A DNA stretch of 64,000 nucleotides, from positions 1,984,001-2,048,000 of the forward strand of contig WHVY01000001.1 in NCBI GenBank assembly GCA_022266195.1. Reading direction: 5' to 3'. Of this stretch, positions 11,390-22,751 are shown one piece after another. Made by a program: the position numbers and the translations under genes. Source of the stretch: Tetranychus cinnabarinus. Taxonomy: Eukaryota > Arthropoda > Arachnida > Trombidiformes > Tetranychidae. Under the pieces are notes generated by a model. It did not search any database. It had not been told where the DNA came from and saw only the letters and a list, made by a program, of their open reading frames with translations. How positions within the stretch are numbered: the stretch's first letter is position 1; each line of letters begins with the position of its first letter.

Positions 11390-11945
11390 CGTAGGTGGTT
11401 CCATTCTCGGAATATCGCGACTCAAAGTTTTTAGTACAATGGCCAAAATCAAGAAAACTATTGTTGCATGGCAAAATATATTCAATCCATGACGTGAACC
11501 ATTAAATTTCGTGGACGAATCATGAGTTGCAGCACGCTAACTCTTATGGTCACAGAGAACGGTCGATTTGAATGAAAATCGAACTTGATCTTTTTTACAG
11601 AAATAGAAGTTTTTATCCTTCAAAATAAGTACATTTTCTGGTTGATCGGCAATAACTACATCAGCCAAATGAGTTTCATAGAAAAATCTGCTTCCATCGC
11701 TGTACAAAAGGCAGTCGAAGCTTTAACTTTGACCTCAATTTTCTGTAAAGCTATTGATCCTAGAAACTTGTAAATCACACAAAGGGGCTCAGTTTTCCTT
11801 TCTCTACAAGCTAACAGAGATAAACTTTAGAAGAAGTTAATTTTTACCCGTTTATGCCCATTTTTCTTTCAGTACTTGTGTCAATTTGTGCAAAAATGTA
11901 ACAATTGTGTTTATTGAGTCTTTTTAGCTACAATTGTTAACATAC
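11390..11945 (+). repeat. Interspersed repeat family R1, copy 3 (longest)
   Basis: The most complete nearby copy, about 555 bp. It adds a 3' module with TGCCCATTTTTCTTTCAG and TTTATTGAGTC that recurs at 12715-12830 and, inverted, at 53110-53240. A 62-codon open frame at 11585-11773 (with QNKYIFWLIG and SFIEKSASIAVQKAVEA) corresponds to open frames in copy 1 and in the distant copy, but looks like a repeat relic rather than a gene. Confidence 0.65.
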
Positions 11946-13122
11946 TTGATCAACAAGCTCGATAATTCACTTATTTTTACTCATGATCAATATTAATCAC
12001 CATTTACTTGAATACTCATAACTAATTGTTATCATTTGATTTAGTCTCATTCGATATGATCTTAAATGTTTAGAATTTCTTGTTTAAAAACGCTCAAATA
12101 TGAAAAAAGGTGCACTGGCGAAGTAACTTATGTCTAATTAGTCTTGTTACCTTGCATTATAAGCCATAAAAGATGGTACCATGTCGGGTACTTCCTTTGT
12201 CGGTAGAATTCGGTTCAATTTCAAATCAAATCATCAATAATCGAGCTTTATTAGAATGTTTGAGTCAACACATATTTAAAGTTTCCTCATCAGGTGTAAC
12301 TACCAGATCAATCATGTTAATCTGACGAAATCTTTCAGTTTTGAAAGTAACTCTTTCAGATTCGCACCTTTCCCTCTTTGGTATCAGTAATTAAGCTCTT
12401 TAGGTATTCATTCCCAGGATAAATAAAGTTATACGCATCAATCGCCTCGCTTTGTTTTTGCAAAACTGAACTTTTTGGCGTAGTTGGGATTTTGAGAAAT
12501 TCAGCTACTCTGGGGTTATATTTTATAAATTTTGTAAAATGCATTAAACCCTTGCGTCAAGCCATGTCTGAGGTTTGATTTCATTCTATCTGCTAATTTT
12601 GTTACAATAAAAGAACAGAAAATTACTGACAAACTACATCTACCCTACCTTATTGTTATAATACTTTTTATTATATAAGGGAAGAAAGTCGCTAGATCTT
12701 GTACTCAATTTTTATGTCCCTACAAACTAACAGAGTCTAAATTTGACCGAAATTCATTTTTGCCCATTTTTCTTGCAGCATTTTTGTCAATTCGTGCATA
12801 AATGTGACAATTGTGTTTATTGTGCTCAATCTATTTATTAATGAAACATATTTGCATTGCTGTGAGGTTCATATGCATATTTTTATTGATAAAATTAAGC
12901 CAACACTTGATATTGTTTTATAAACAAGGATCAGTTTGAGATTACAATTTTGTTTCAAAGAGGAAAAGATGCGAGACAAAAAGATTAACTATGAATAATT
13001 ATTAAGCATAATTATTAACATAAGCATATTATTTTATTCCCAATCAAGGTTTGAAGAACCACAATCTTTTAGATTATCTTTATTGGAGTAACGACAAACA
13101 GTATTATAATGTTGTTTAAATG
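11946..13122. other. Intergenic region with a partial R1 repeat
   Basis: At 12715-12830 the 3' module of repeat R1 recurs (CTAACAGAGTC, TTTGCCCATTTTTCTTGCAG, TTGTGTTTATTGTG). A 62-codon minus-strand frame at 12356-12544 has ordinary protein-like composition but no relatives I recognise and no adjoining exon. No gene is supported. Confidence 0.4.
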
Positions 13123-14151
13123 TTAATCGTTGAATGCAAAAGCAAAAGGTTTAATCACCCAAGGATGAGATATAGTTTGAAAAGCGGTATAACGAACCGA
13201 TGGATCAGGTTCCAATAGTTTATCAATCAAATCTTTGCCTTCAGGAGAGAGGTCAATACTTTCTGGATAATTATATTTTTTATCCAATTGGTTTAGACGA
13301 AATTTAGGTTGACTCAGTGATTCATCGAAAGGTCTTGAATTGGTCAACATTTCATAAATACAAACACCAAAGCTCCAACAATCTGCCTTTTTAGAGTCAT
13401 ATGGAGGTGTCATTACTTCAGGGGAAATATAAGCCAAGGTTCCGCAACATGTTGGTGCAGAAGCTGGTTGATTGGTAATACGATCATAAGTGAAACAAGC
13501 AAATCCAAAGTCTGTTAATTTAGCGTTATTATCTCGATCTAAAAGTATATTTTCATTTTTCAAGTCTCGATGAGCAATTCCCTTAGAGTGCATGTAAGTC
13601 AACGCTGATGCTGTCTGAGAAATCCATAGACGAGCATCATCTTCTGGAATTGGTTTTGAGGTTGTTTGTAAGAAATGAAGGATTGAATTGTTCTCAGCAA
13701 ATTCCATAAAAATATATACAGAACGACGAGTTTTAATTATATCCCAGACTCTTATAATGTTTGGATGTTGAAGATGACGAATGATTTTTAATTCCTTTCG
13801 CAGTGATTTTTCTTTCCACAGTTGTGGCACTTTATCCAAGGAAATTATTTTAACAGCAATATCTTTGTCCAACAATGGTGCATATCGAGCTTTATAGACC
13901 TCGGAAAAAGCTCCACCACCAATTTGATCCAATATAGAGTAACCGCGATCTCTTAGAGCTAATGGACACAGAATTCGTTTCCCAGATTCATCTTTACTTG
14001 AAACTTCGGGCATCTGTCCGCTTGAATCCGAACCATCTTCATTACTACTATTTGCTGTGAAAAGTAAAATGAGAAATTATTTTGGTGAAACAATCAATCT
14101 TTTACAATAATTGAGATGAGACTTACAATTTCTTTTCGCGTGAAATGACAT
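13123..14151 (-). CDS. Testis-specific serine/threonine kinase-like (TSSK) protein kinase, 2 exons
   Basis: Join on the minus strand: 14151-14127, 14054-13123; 318 aa. A complete kinase domain spans almost the whole protein: glycine loop GGGAFSEVYKAR, ATP lysine in DIAVKII, catalytic loop HRDLKNENILL, DFG as DFGFA, and activation-segment end SPEV in place of APE. Compact size, the DFGFA/CGTLAYISPEV region and the C-terminal end after HPWV fit the TSSK branch of CAMK kinases, which act in spermiogenesis. No regulatory domain is attached. The N-terminal 30 residues are Ser/Asn-rich. The first exon is only 25 nt but joins in frame through strong splice sites. All catalytic residues are present, so it is likely active. 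Confidence 0.85.
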
Positions 14152-14585
14152 TATATTAAATACACAACACTATTATTAAATGATGAACCTTTCAAGCATG
14201 AGAATATTTTCAGAAAATAAAATTCTGTGAATCTAGACAGAAGAACTGAAAAATTAGTGAATAGAAAAGTGAATTATTAGTGTTATTTTGAGCTTCGTGA
14301 TTGAAATAAAATTGTAATAAGTCAGCTTGTAACAAGGATTCTTATTTTCATTTAATAATGTTGCTTTATTTCATATAAGGAGGGATTCACTTAATTAGTT
14401 CATTGTTTAAGTTAGAATGTTTGTGATCATTAAAACATTTGTTTAATTTAGAATTGCCTTTTTATTGTGATTTAATCAAAGTGTTTTGAGTTCATTTGGT
14501 TAGCGAAAAGTACAAATTTTTGGATAAGTTGTCAACTAATGGTGTTAATGGAGGCTTCAAAAAGTGGTTCGAATCGGTTGGAGAT

Positions 14586-16656
14586 TTACATTCCTCCCAT
14601 TCCCATTCCCATGGCTCGAGCAGCATTGGAATCTTCAGTCTGAGCTTTTGGTGCTTTTATAGTTTCGTCAACAGATAAGATGAGACAAGCAGCTTCAGTT
14701 GCAGCTGTAATACAGTTTATCTTGACCACAGAAGGTTCCCAGACACAGGCAATGAAATTATCAGCAATATCTTCAGCATTGATATCAACACCATACCAAG
14801 TGCCGCCAGTAGCATGCTTCTGTCGTAATTTGTTCAAAATGTTGGTTGCATCAAAACCAGCATTATCACACAATTGACGAGGTATAATTTCAAAAGCTTT
14901 AGCCATAGCAGCGATGATGAGCTGTTCTTTACCAGCAATAGTTCGAGAACAATCTCGAAGATACTTGGAAAGTTCCATTTCAATGGCACCACCACCAGCA
15001 ACGACAGAATCATTTTTAAGAGCACGACGCACAATCATGATAGCATCATGTAAAGATCTTTCAGTTTCTTCAATGAACTGTTCAGCTCCTCCTCGTAAAA
15101 TTATTGTGACAGTTTTAGACTTAGGGCAACCAGTGAAAAAGTTGAATCTAAATTAAATTATAAAAAAGAAACATGTAAGTTTCAAAACAAAGGAATCCGG
15201 AATTGAATTAAGAATCCCACTCTCATGAAATTCATTCCTAATAGGAAATTAATCTTTCACACTAGTAACATTGCCAACCCATCAATTTGGAAAGGTAACT
15301 GACTTTGTGTGATGATTAATAGTAAATGGAAAATGACAAAAAAACTCACCTTTCACCTCCAATTTGAACTTCTTCAAATTGTTCACATGTTCCCAAGTTT
15401 GCTTCAGTTAAATCATGAACAGTGGTTAAAATAGCACCACCACATGCTTTCATTGTTCGACTCAAGTCATCAGCAGGAACTCGACCCGCACAGAACATAT
15501 CTCTGTCGGCAAAATACTGAGTCGCCACATCACCAATTGGCAACATGGATAGAACCACCTTGGCTCCTGACTCTTGGATTTTTCTCAATTTATCATACAG
15601 AATATTCCATTCTGCATCAACAATATTTTGATACTCTTGAACATTGTCAACCCTGATCTCAGCATTGTCTCTTTCAGCTTTAAGTTCGAGTTCAATGTTA
15701 AGGAGAGCAATCTTAGGTTTAGTATACTTTTTTGGTTGCATTTCAAATCCAGCATAGCTGAACGTTTTTTTGAAAGCTACCCCGGTAATTAATTGAGACT
15801 CCTCTAATGATCCACCCTTAACTTTTTTTACACCGATCATATTTAGAGGTAAAAGATCATCTAGTTGCATGACTGCATCTACAACCATTTTAGAGAAAAA
15901 CTCTTTCTGATGAGCGATCAATTTTGAACTTAAGGTAGTAGAAGCACACTTTTCAAGTAAGCTTCGGAGCTCATCAACATTATTCTTGTCTATCTTAGCG
16001 GCTAGTTCATTGATTTTATCAATGCACAACTGGCAGCCTTTTCTGATACTTCTGATAATGACTTGAGGGTGTAAACCATCTTCAACAAAAGGCTTACACT
16101 GTTTGAGAAGCTCAGCTCCTAGTAGAGTCACGCTGGTTGTACCATCTCCAACCTGAAAATATGATTAAGGCAAAAATAATTTTATAATTAATAGAATAGA
16201 TCATTAGAAATTTAGTCAAATTAACAAATTAGTATAAATGTAAGATAAATCACAAGAAAATTAAAAGGTTAAACAATGAACAGGAATGAACAGAACAAAG
16301 GATGGCAACACCTAGAAATTAACACCCTACCTCAGCATCTTGTGATCTGGAAATGTCGACCAAAGCTTTAGCAGCCGGATGGGCAACATTAAGGTGGGCC
16401 AAAATAGTAGCACCATCGTTACTAATTAAAGTAGAACCTTTGTTGTCGACGATCAATTTGTCCATACCACGAGGACCAAGAGTGGTCCTCACAGCTTCCG
16501 CAATCAACTGACAAGCATTGATGTTACTGATTAGTTGGGATTTACCACTTTGACTTTCAGTTCCTTCTTTAAGTAAAATAATTGGTCCTTGCTGTAATAG
16601 ATATAAAGGTTAAACTAATGAAAGACATTAACAATTTAACAAAGATTAGTTACCAT
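14586..16656 (-). CDS. CCT7: T-complex protein 1 subunit eta (chaperonin CCT7)
   Basis: Join on the minus strand: 16656-16654 (ATG only), 16591-16331, 16152-15350, 15147-14586; 1,629 nt, 542 aa, against about 543 in human. It is a subunit of the cytosolic TRiC/CCT chaperonin that folds actin, tubulin and other proteins by ATP hydrolysis. Group II chaperonin motifs are present: [27 protein letters not shown] in the ATPase site and [13 protein letters not shown] near the C-terminus. Eta-specific features include the [10 protein letters not shown] start, the [10 protein letters not shown] stretch and a Gly/Met-rich tail (MGMGMGGM). The first coding exon holds only the initiator codon, spliced ATG|GTAACT. 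Confidence 0.96.
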
Positions 16657-18643
16657 TTTGAAGAATGAAACACGAACAATTGATGATCACAATTTAAATA
16701 AAACTTAAGAAAGCACGTTTCCTCAAATTACCTCTAGTGAGCAACACCAGGACTCTGAGCAAACCAGTTTGAAAAGGGACCATCTAATAAGAGTAACTTG
16801 TAACGCCTCAACCAGAACGATTTCATGAATTTTAGACGAAAGCTTCTTCGACTTGTTTTCCTAGGTAACTAAGACACTTTTAAGAACAATTACTTGACCG
16901 ATAAATAAAATTTAAGTTAAATAACGATAAGAGAGTTTTATACACTTATTCAATTGCTCATTTTACATAACAGTTCACAGGTGCAAATGATTGAACTGTG
17001 AGTTAATCTAAAAAATATTTTCTGATTCTCTGTTGTATTTTGTATATTTCAACCAATAGGTATTACGATGAAGGAAGTTAAAATATGAAAGAAAAATTTC
17101 AGGTGATTACTGCATCTGTGTTTGAAGGATTCTATGAGATATTTTCAGAATTTTCCAAACAAAAATTAAGTACAGAATAGTGAAAATAAGCTATTCCCAG
17201 TGCATTATCTCAATGGCGACTGTATGAATTTTATTTGAATGAATAGTAATAAAAATGAAACATTAGATAAGATTAACAAATGAAAATTCAAATCGTGATT
17301 AATATCTTATTATCGCTTCGCTTCTTTTATCCAAAATTTTTCTAGAATGACTGTGATTTCCTGGATGCCTTTGAAACGCGAACAAACTCTGAATGCTAAA
17401 TATCAGCCACAATCAAGGTGTAATTTGTTTTTTTAAAGACCGAAATGATTTCGTGCTTGGTTTACCCTAAATTTTTCAGATCAACTGCATAATTCGAAAT
17501 GGCATTCGTAATTTTCACCGACTTTGAAATAGCTTTTCTAACAATCCTCAAGTTGCATTGGCGAAACCAGTTTTGTGCTCTCAACCATTTTAACTGCGAT
17601 CATCAATGAAGATTCTCAAATAAGGATCCCTTGCATTCAACAAAGATTAGTTCAAGAGGGATCATCTAATAAAATTGACTTGTAACATCACAACCAGAAC
17701 GGTTTTATAATTTTCATGCCAATTAATCTCATTATGAAGCCCAAACTAAAAGCAATTTAACTCAAAATCAAAAATTATTTGGAGAAATTTAAAGAAGCTC
17801 TCCGATTGTCAAAGATTTATTCAAATTAGAGATTCTTGGTTAATTTGCTAGTTCTAGCCTTTTCAATGATATTTCAGCTAGAAATACGAATCAAATCAAT
17901 CCACAAAATATGATTTAAAGAGGTCACTCTGTGTAACCTTTGTAAAACCTAACTATCAAATAACCAAAAGCCCACTCCTTAGCCTCGCCCGTCAAGTTAA
18001 AAGTAGACAAGAGGTTGTATCTCTTTCCAGTGAAGATAAGCTTCGTAAAACAGGTAAGATATTTTACAGGAAGATATTAACCTGTTTTAACCTTGCAATG
18101 TCTTAAAGAGAATCGAAATTAAAAATTTGAATTTGGCTGTTCAACCTCGTGAACAAATGATTGTCCAGATAGCTTCGTTTCATTAATTACGTCATTTTTA
18201 TGATCTGGCGTCTTTTTTTACCAACAGACACCAACATAATCTTTGTTTTTTCATTTGATTTGGCCATAATGATTGTAAAATAAGGTAAATTAAAGCCTCT
18301 AAATTAACAGAAAGGGTAACAGAACCAATAGATGGCTCTACATTGAAAGCACTGAAAACTTATGAAATGACTTTTCTGAAGGGAAAGAAATTGATGAATA
18401 TAAAAAGGCTTCCCCTTTATTTGACTGTAACCAAACATCTGAGTGTGAGTCTTTAACCCACTTACACGCCATCTTTCGTCCAACTGTTCATTGTTTATCA
18501 TTATTTTTCTGTTTGTCAGTAAATCTGTGCATTTTGTTTTCTTTGTTTAAAATTAGATTGACCTCATCTATCTGGTTGATTTTAGTTTATTCTGTCATCC
18601 TAGTACTCACTGGTAACCTGTGCTATTCCACTTTGGCAGAATA
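16657..18643. other. Intergenic region with a ~70 bp direct repeat
   Basis: Two diverged direct copies, at about 16775-16840 and 17655-17720, share GGGA(A/T)CATCTAATAA, ACTTGTAAC and CAACCAGAACG. The remainder is AT-rich and has no supported gene. The last ~100 bp probably form the 5' UTR of the RanBP9-like gene. Confidence 0.45.
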
Positions 18644-20461
18644 ATGGAAAAACCTTTTAGTGAAAACTGTGTTGGCGAAGATTTCTCTCGTTTAACTTCA
18701 CTCTATCCATATACTGATTTAAATGAGCTGCCATTGTGTTGGTCTAATAAGGATAAAGCTAATTTTATTTCTTTATCAGATAATAATTTGAAGGTCCACT
18801 ATAAAGGTAATGGTAAAAATAATAAAGATGCTGCCTCCGTTCGCACTGCAATCCCTATACCCTCTAGTTGCCTATTGTACTACTTTGAGATAAAAGTTTT
18901 AAGCAAAGGTCGTGATGGTTACATGGGAATTGGTCTAGCTGCTCAAGGTGCTAATATGCAACGATTGCCTGGTTGGGATAAGCAATCATATGGTTATCAT
19001 GGGGACGATGGAAATTCCTTTTGCTCATCTGGTACTGGTCAACCTTACGGACCTATTTTCACAACTGGTGATGTCATTGGCTGTGGTTACAACATTGTTG
19101 AAAATAACTGTTTCTTCACCAAGAATGGCCACAATCTTGGTATTGCTTTTACAGATTTGCCAAATATCCCTTTGTATCCAACAATTGGGCTTCAAACTCC
19201 AGGTGAAAAGGTTAAGGCCAACTTTGGACTGGAACCATTTTGTTATGACATCGAAGACGACTTGAGAGCATTGAGACAAAGAATCACTGCAAATATTATC
19301 AACCATCCTGTCAAATATGCTGAATGGCAATCTGCTATCAATAAGCTTGTATTATCATGGCTTATTCACAACAGTTATTGTTCTACGGCAGAAGTATTTT
19401 CATCTGTAACTAAACAAGAATTCAAAGAAAATGTGCAACAAATTAAACAACGTCTTAGGATACAACAGCTTGTTTTAACTGGCAAAATTGAGGATGCCAT
19501 TCAGCTGACTAACAAATTATATCCTGATGTACTTAACGATAATCCTAATTTATTGTTTGCCCTAAAATGCAGACAATTTGTTGAAATGATTAGTGAATCT
19601 TGTAGTAAAAAGACTATCCAATCCTTATCTTCATCTGATTCTGTAAACAAATCCGCAGGAGACTTGAAATCATCAGACTCAACCTGTACAACAGTTACAA
19701 AGACTCTCAGCGTAACTAATAATGCAACTAACCCATCACCAAAGACAGCTCATCCATCCACTCTGATTTGTTCGCCTTCCTCGTCTTCGAATTCCTTTTC
19801 TTCCTCATCAAAGGATTTTTCATCTTCCACCAATACGACTTCCAATATGGCTGCAACATCCACAATCATTAGTAACAACAACACACACAATAATAGTGTT
19901 AAAAATTGCAATTCAAATGACGCCAACGCCAATACAACAACTAATAATAGTAATAACACTATCAATACAAATTCAACCAATGGCCTATCGACAAATGACT
20001 GTAATGGCAGTTTGTTTGGTGATAAGATGGATATCGATCATGAGCCCGAAGAAGAAAATCCACCAAACAAAGCACATTCTACTATTACCTCTACCGATGA
20101 ACTTTCAAATTATGGTGAAGATGACGCAATGCGCTTGTCCATGCTGATCAATTTTGGTCGGGAACTGCATAAACTATCAAAACAATTAAAAAAGAAAAGT
20201 GGTTCAAATGATCAGAATAAAAAGATGCTCCTTCAAGTTTCCAGTTTAATGGCATACAGTGATCCAACCAAATCACCTATTGCATGGCAACTTAATCCAA
20301 GTGAAAGGGAGCATGTTTGTCAACAATTAAATAATGCCATTGTTATGAGTGAACTTGGAGGCTGTGTTCATCGTCCACCTTTAGAAACAATTGTAAAGCA
20401 CACTAAATCACTATTGAAGCTCAATGGTCAATGTGGAGCCTGGCTGTTAGATCAACTATGA
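18644..20461 (+). CDS. RANBP9: Ran-binding protein 9/10 homologue (RanBPM, CTLH complex scaffold), intronless
   Basis: 605-aa single-exon protein. RanBPM is the scaffold of the CTLH/GID E3 ubiquitin ligase. A SPRY domain covers about residues 70-200 (YYFEIKVLSKGRDGYMGIG, GWDKQSYGYHGDDG, YPTIGLQTPGEKVKANFG). A LisH motif (SWLIHNSYCSTAEVF) is near 235-260, followed by the CTLH helices (QRLRIQQLVLTGKIEDAI). An unstructured Ser/Asn/Thr-rich insert lies near 330-460, and the C-terminal CRA domain ends at LLDQL. The frame is open upstream, but the first ATG is at 18644. A polyadenylation signal AATAAA lies near 20866. The lack of introns in a gene normally split is unusual but could reflect lineage intron loss. 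RANBP9 versus RANBP10 cannot be resolved; arthropods usually have one. Confidence 0.92.
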   Translation: MEKPFSENCVGEDFSRLTSLYPYTDLNELPLCWSNKDKANFISLSDNNLKVHYKGNGKNNKDAASVRTAIPIPSSCLLYYFEIKVLSKGRDGYMGIGLAAQGANMQRLPGWDKQSYGYHGDDGNSFCSSGTGQPYGPIFTTGDVIGCGYNIVENNCFFTKNGHNLGIAFTDLPNIPLYPTIGLQTPGEKVKANFGLEPFCYDIEDDLRALRQRITANIINHPVKYAEWQSAINKLVLSWLIHNSYCSTAEVFSSVTKQEFKENVQQIKQRLRIQQLVLTGKIEDAIQLTNKLYPDVLNDNPNLLFALKCRQFVEMISESCSKKTIQSLSSSDSVNKSAGDLKSSDSTCTTVTKTLSVTNNATNPSPKTAHPSTLICSPSSSSNSFSSSSKDFSSSTNTTSNMAATSTIISNNNTHNNSVKNCNSNDANANTTTNNSNNTINTNSTNGLSTNDCNGSLFGDKMDIDHEPEEENPPNKAHSTITSTDELSNYGEDDAMRLSMLINFGRELHKLSKQLKKKSGSNDQNKKMLLQVSSLMAYSDPTKSPIAWQLNPSEREHVCQQLNNAIVMSELGGCVHRPPLETIVKHTKSLLKLNGQCGAWLLDQL

Positions 20462-21442
20462 AAATCAATTGATTTATTATTACAATTTATCCTTTCATCT
20501 TCTTTTCTCTTCTTCTGACCTAATCTTTACTTCTTCTGTTCTTACCTTTTAAATCAAAAATTGAAAAAAAATCTTCACTAAATGAGAATAATGGCTTTTT
20601 CAATTAACATCAATAGCGCAAAAAAATAAGCAAATCTTGTAAACCATTTAATCCTTACTAACGCAAAGTTCTATTCCTGACTCATTTCTGCTTTCAAGCT
20701 GTCCTAATGTATTTTCTTCATATCTCTTATTTCCTTTTCCCGTTCCGCTAAACTCATCGCTCTTCTTATACTCATTAACAATTCTATAATAGGTGAATAA
20801 TGTCTCTATCATTCTTTATTAGTCAAAAAACAATAAATTTAATATTCATCTTATTCTCGCCTTTTCAATAAAATTGTTTGACCTTCAGCATTTCATTAAT
20901 TCCATAGCTAAGATTTCGATAAGAAAACGGAAAAGATAATTGCTAATATTCATAGAATCTGTAAAACATTCTTTATACAGATAATAACCTTGCTTAATGT
21001 TTCTGCCGAGATGCGAAAAAAGTATAGAAAGAATGAGACAATTGGAAATACAATTTAATTTTTTTATGGATAGAGATTTAAGTGAAAAATTGAGACATGA
21101 TGAATAATACGTTTGAAAGAGTTATTTGACTTGTGAATGTACTCTTGGAACATGATATTTTTCTGAAAAATTATAAAAATGTTTTTTGGTTTGATTTATT
21201 TTTGGACAGGAATTTTCCTTAATTTGGTAGAAAAGTAATTGTGAAATTAAGTAGACGAAGAGATCACTGAAATAGTGGAACGCATTAATAATTTTAAATT
21301 ATGTTTTGAACTTTAAACAACCAAATTTGCAAAAGATCATTTGTTGTACTCTTTGTTTCAAAGTTGCTGATTAGATCTTGAGATCGAGTTCAATTAATGA
21401 ACAAAATTAATCGAAATCTTGCACTAAAAGATTGGAATTCCA
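20462..21442. other. Convergent intergenic region / 3' UTRs
   Basis: AT-rich sequence between the RanBP9-like and STRAP genes, which converge here. It contains polyadenylation-like AATAAA near 20828 and 20866. No coding content was seen. Confidence 0.5.
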
Positions 21443-22751
21443 TTATTGTTCGTATTTCCATAGACCATAATTTTTACCAACATAAGTTTGCCATAAACGA
21501 ATAGTCCCGTCTTCGCTAGCACTTGCATAAAGTTCACCATCAGGAGAAAATCGGGTACAATGTAATGGACCAAAATGTCCTTTAAAAGAATCTGTTTAAA
21601 AAGGGAGAAAAATAATCAGATGATTGTCTAAATGTTGAAATTGTTGGAAATTACCTAATTCTTCTCCATTGTTAAATTGATATTTGTACATTGTGAAGTC
21701 CAATCCAGCACAAACGAAAACTGATTGGTCAGGAGACAAGGTTGCAGTGTAGACATCAGTTGGAGCAATGTATTCTTTAATTTTAGTGAAGCAGGTTAGC
21801 TCGTAGAAGCCCACACAGTTTCCAGAGGCAACAGTGAGTATATTTTTATCACTTGAAAGTTCGATATCATTTGGAATGTTTGGAAATGCTAAGCAATAGA
21901 TTTCTTTGGAGCTTTTACAGTCCCATAATCGAATAGTCTTATCCTCGGACGCAGATATTAACCAATTGTCGTTATTAAGAAACATTACATGTTTTATTGG
22001 CGCTGTATGTCCACTAATTACGGTTGGCGCTGTAAAATTTTGGAAAGAGAGGGAAAATGAAAGATGAAAGAATTGGTAAATGAAAGACTAAAGGACAATA
22101 AAGCTGAATACATAAATGTATGTAAAATACTAGAACTTTTGTTTCTCTTTTTCTATCAGTTGATATCTCTGAAAAGATGGAAAAAGTCAACAAAAGCTAC
22201 GAAATTTACCGGCTTCTGGTTTAGTAAGATCATAAATCCTTATTAATTTCTCATTGCTAGCCGTGACAAGTTTTGAGTCATCTGAACTGAATGCAACGGA
22301 CTTAACGATATGAGAATGTGAGAAAGTAATTAGTTCAGCTCCCTTGGCACAGTCCCAAATTTTGGCAGTAAAATCAGCAGCTCCAGTGGCAGCTCTATTA
22401 GCCTGACTATTGAGAGCAACCCCCCAAACTGCTCCTTTGTGTCCATCAAAGGTACCAATCCAATCACCAGTTTCACCTTGCCTCAACATTGGTTTACCAT
22501 CTGACGAAACCAAAGAAAAAGGTCAAATTAAGTAAAAAAATTAGTTAAATAATTTCCAAATCAACAATGAGATAAAATTAGAATAACATTTCTCAGATCA
22601 ATACTCATTCAAATAATGATAGACTGTTAAACTTACCTTTGCATGCAGAGATTAGGTAATATTTACCATTTTGAGTATTATTACTGAAATTAAGAAAGAC
22701 AACTGGCCTCGTGTGACCTGTACAGGTTAGACAATGTTGTTTTGAAGACAT
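21443..22751 (-). CDS. STRAP: Serine-threonine kinase receptor-associated protein (STRAP/Unrip), WD40
   Basis: Join on the minus strand: 22751-22637, 22500-22210, 22029-21655, 21591-21443; 930 nt, 309 aa. A WD40 beta-propeller protein that in animals binds the SMN complex and TGF-beta receptors and regulates cap-independent translation. The start ([18 protein letters not shown]), the [18 protein letters not shown] segment, WD repeats such as [19 protein letters not shown] and TIRLWDC, and the ending [10 protein letters not shown] are characteristic. It is about 40 residues shorter than human STRAP, mainly at the acidic C-terminus. All three introns are short GT-AG and join in frame. Confidence 0.95.

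Noticed and set aside
12356..12544. Minus-strand 62-codon frame as a gene or exon
   Set aside because: No recognisable family, no convincing splice partners and no promoter. It may be a relic; kept only as a remark in the intergenic entry.
14834..15156. Several open frames opposite the CCT7 gene
   Set aside because: Shadows of the CCT7 coding sequence in other frames; no independent motifs.
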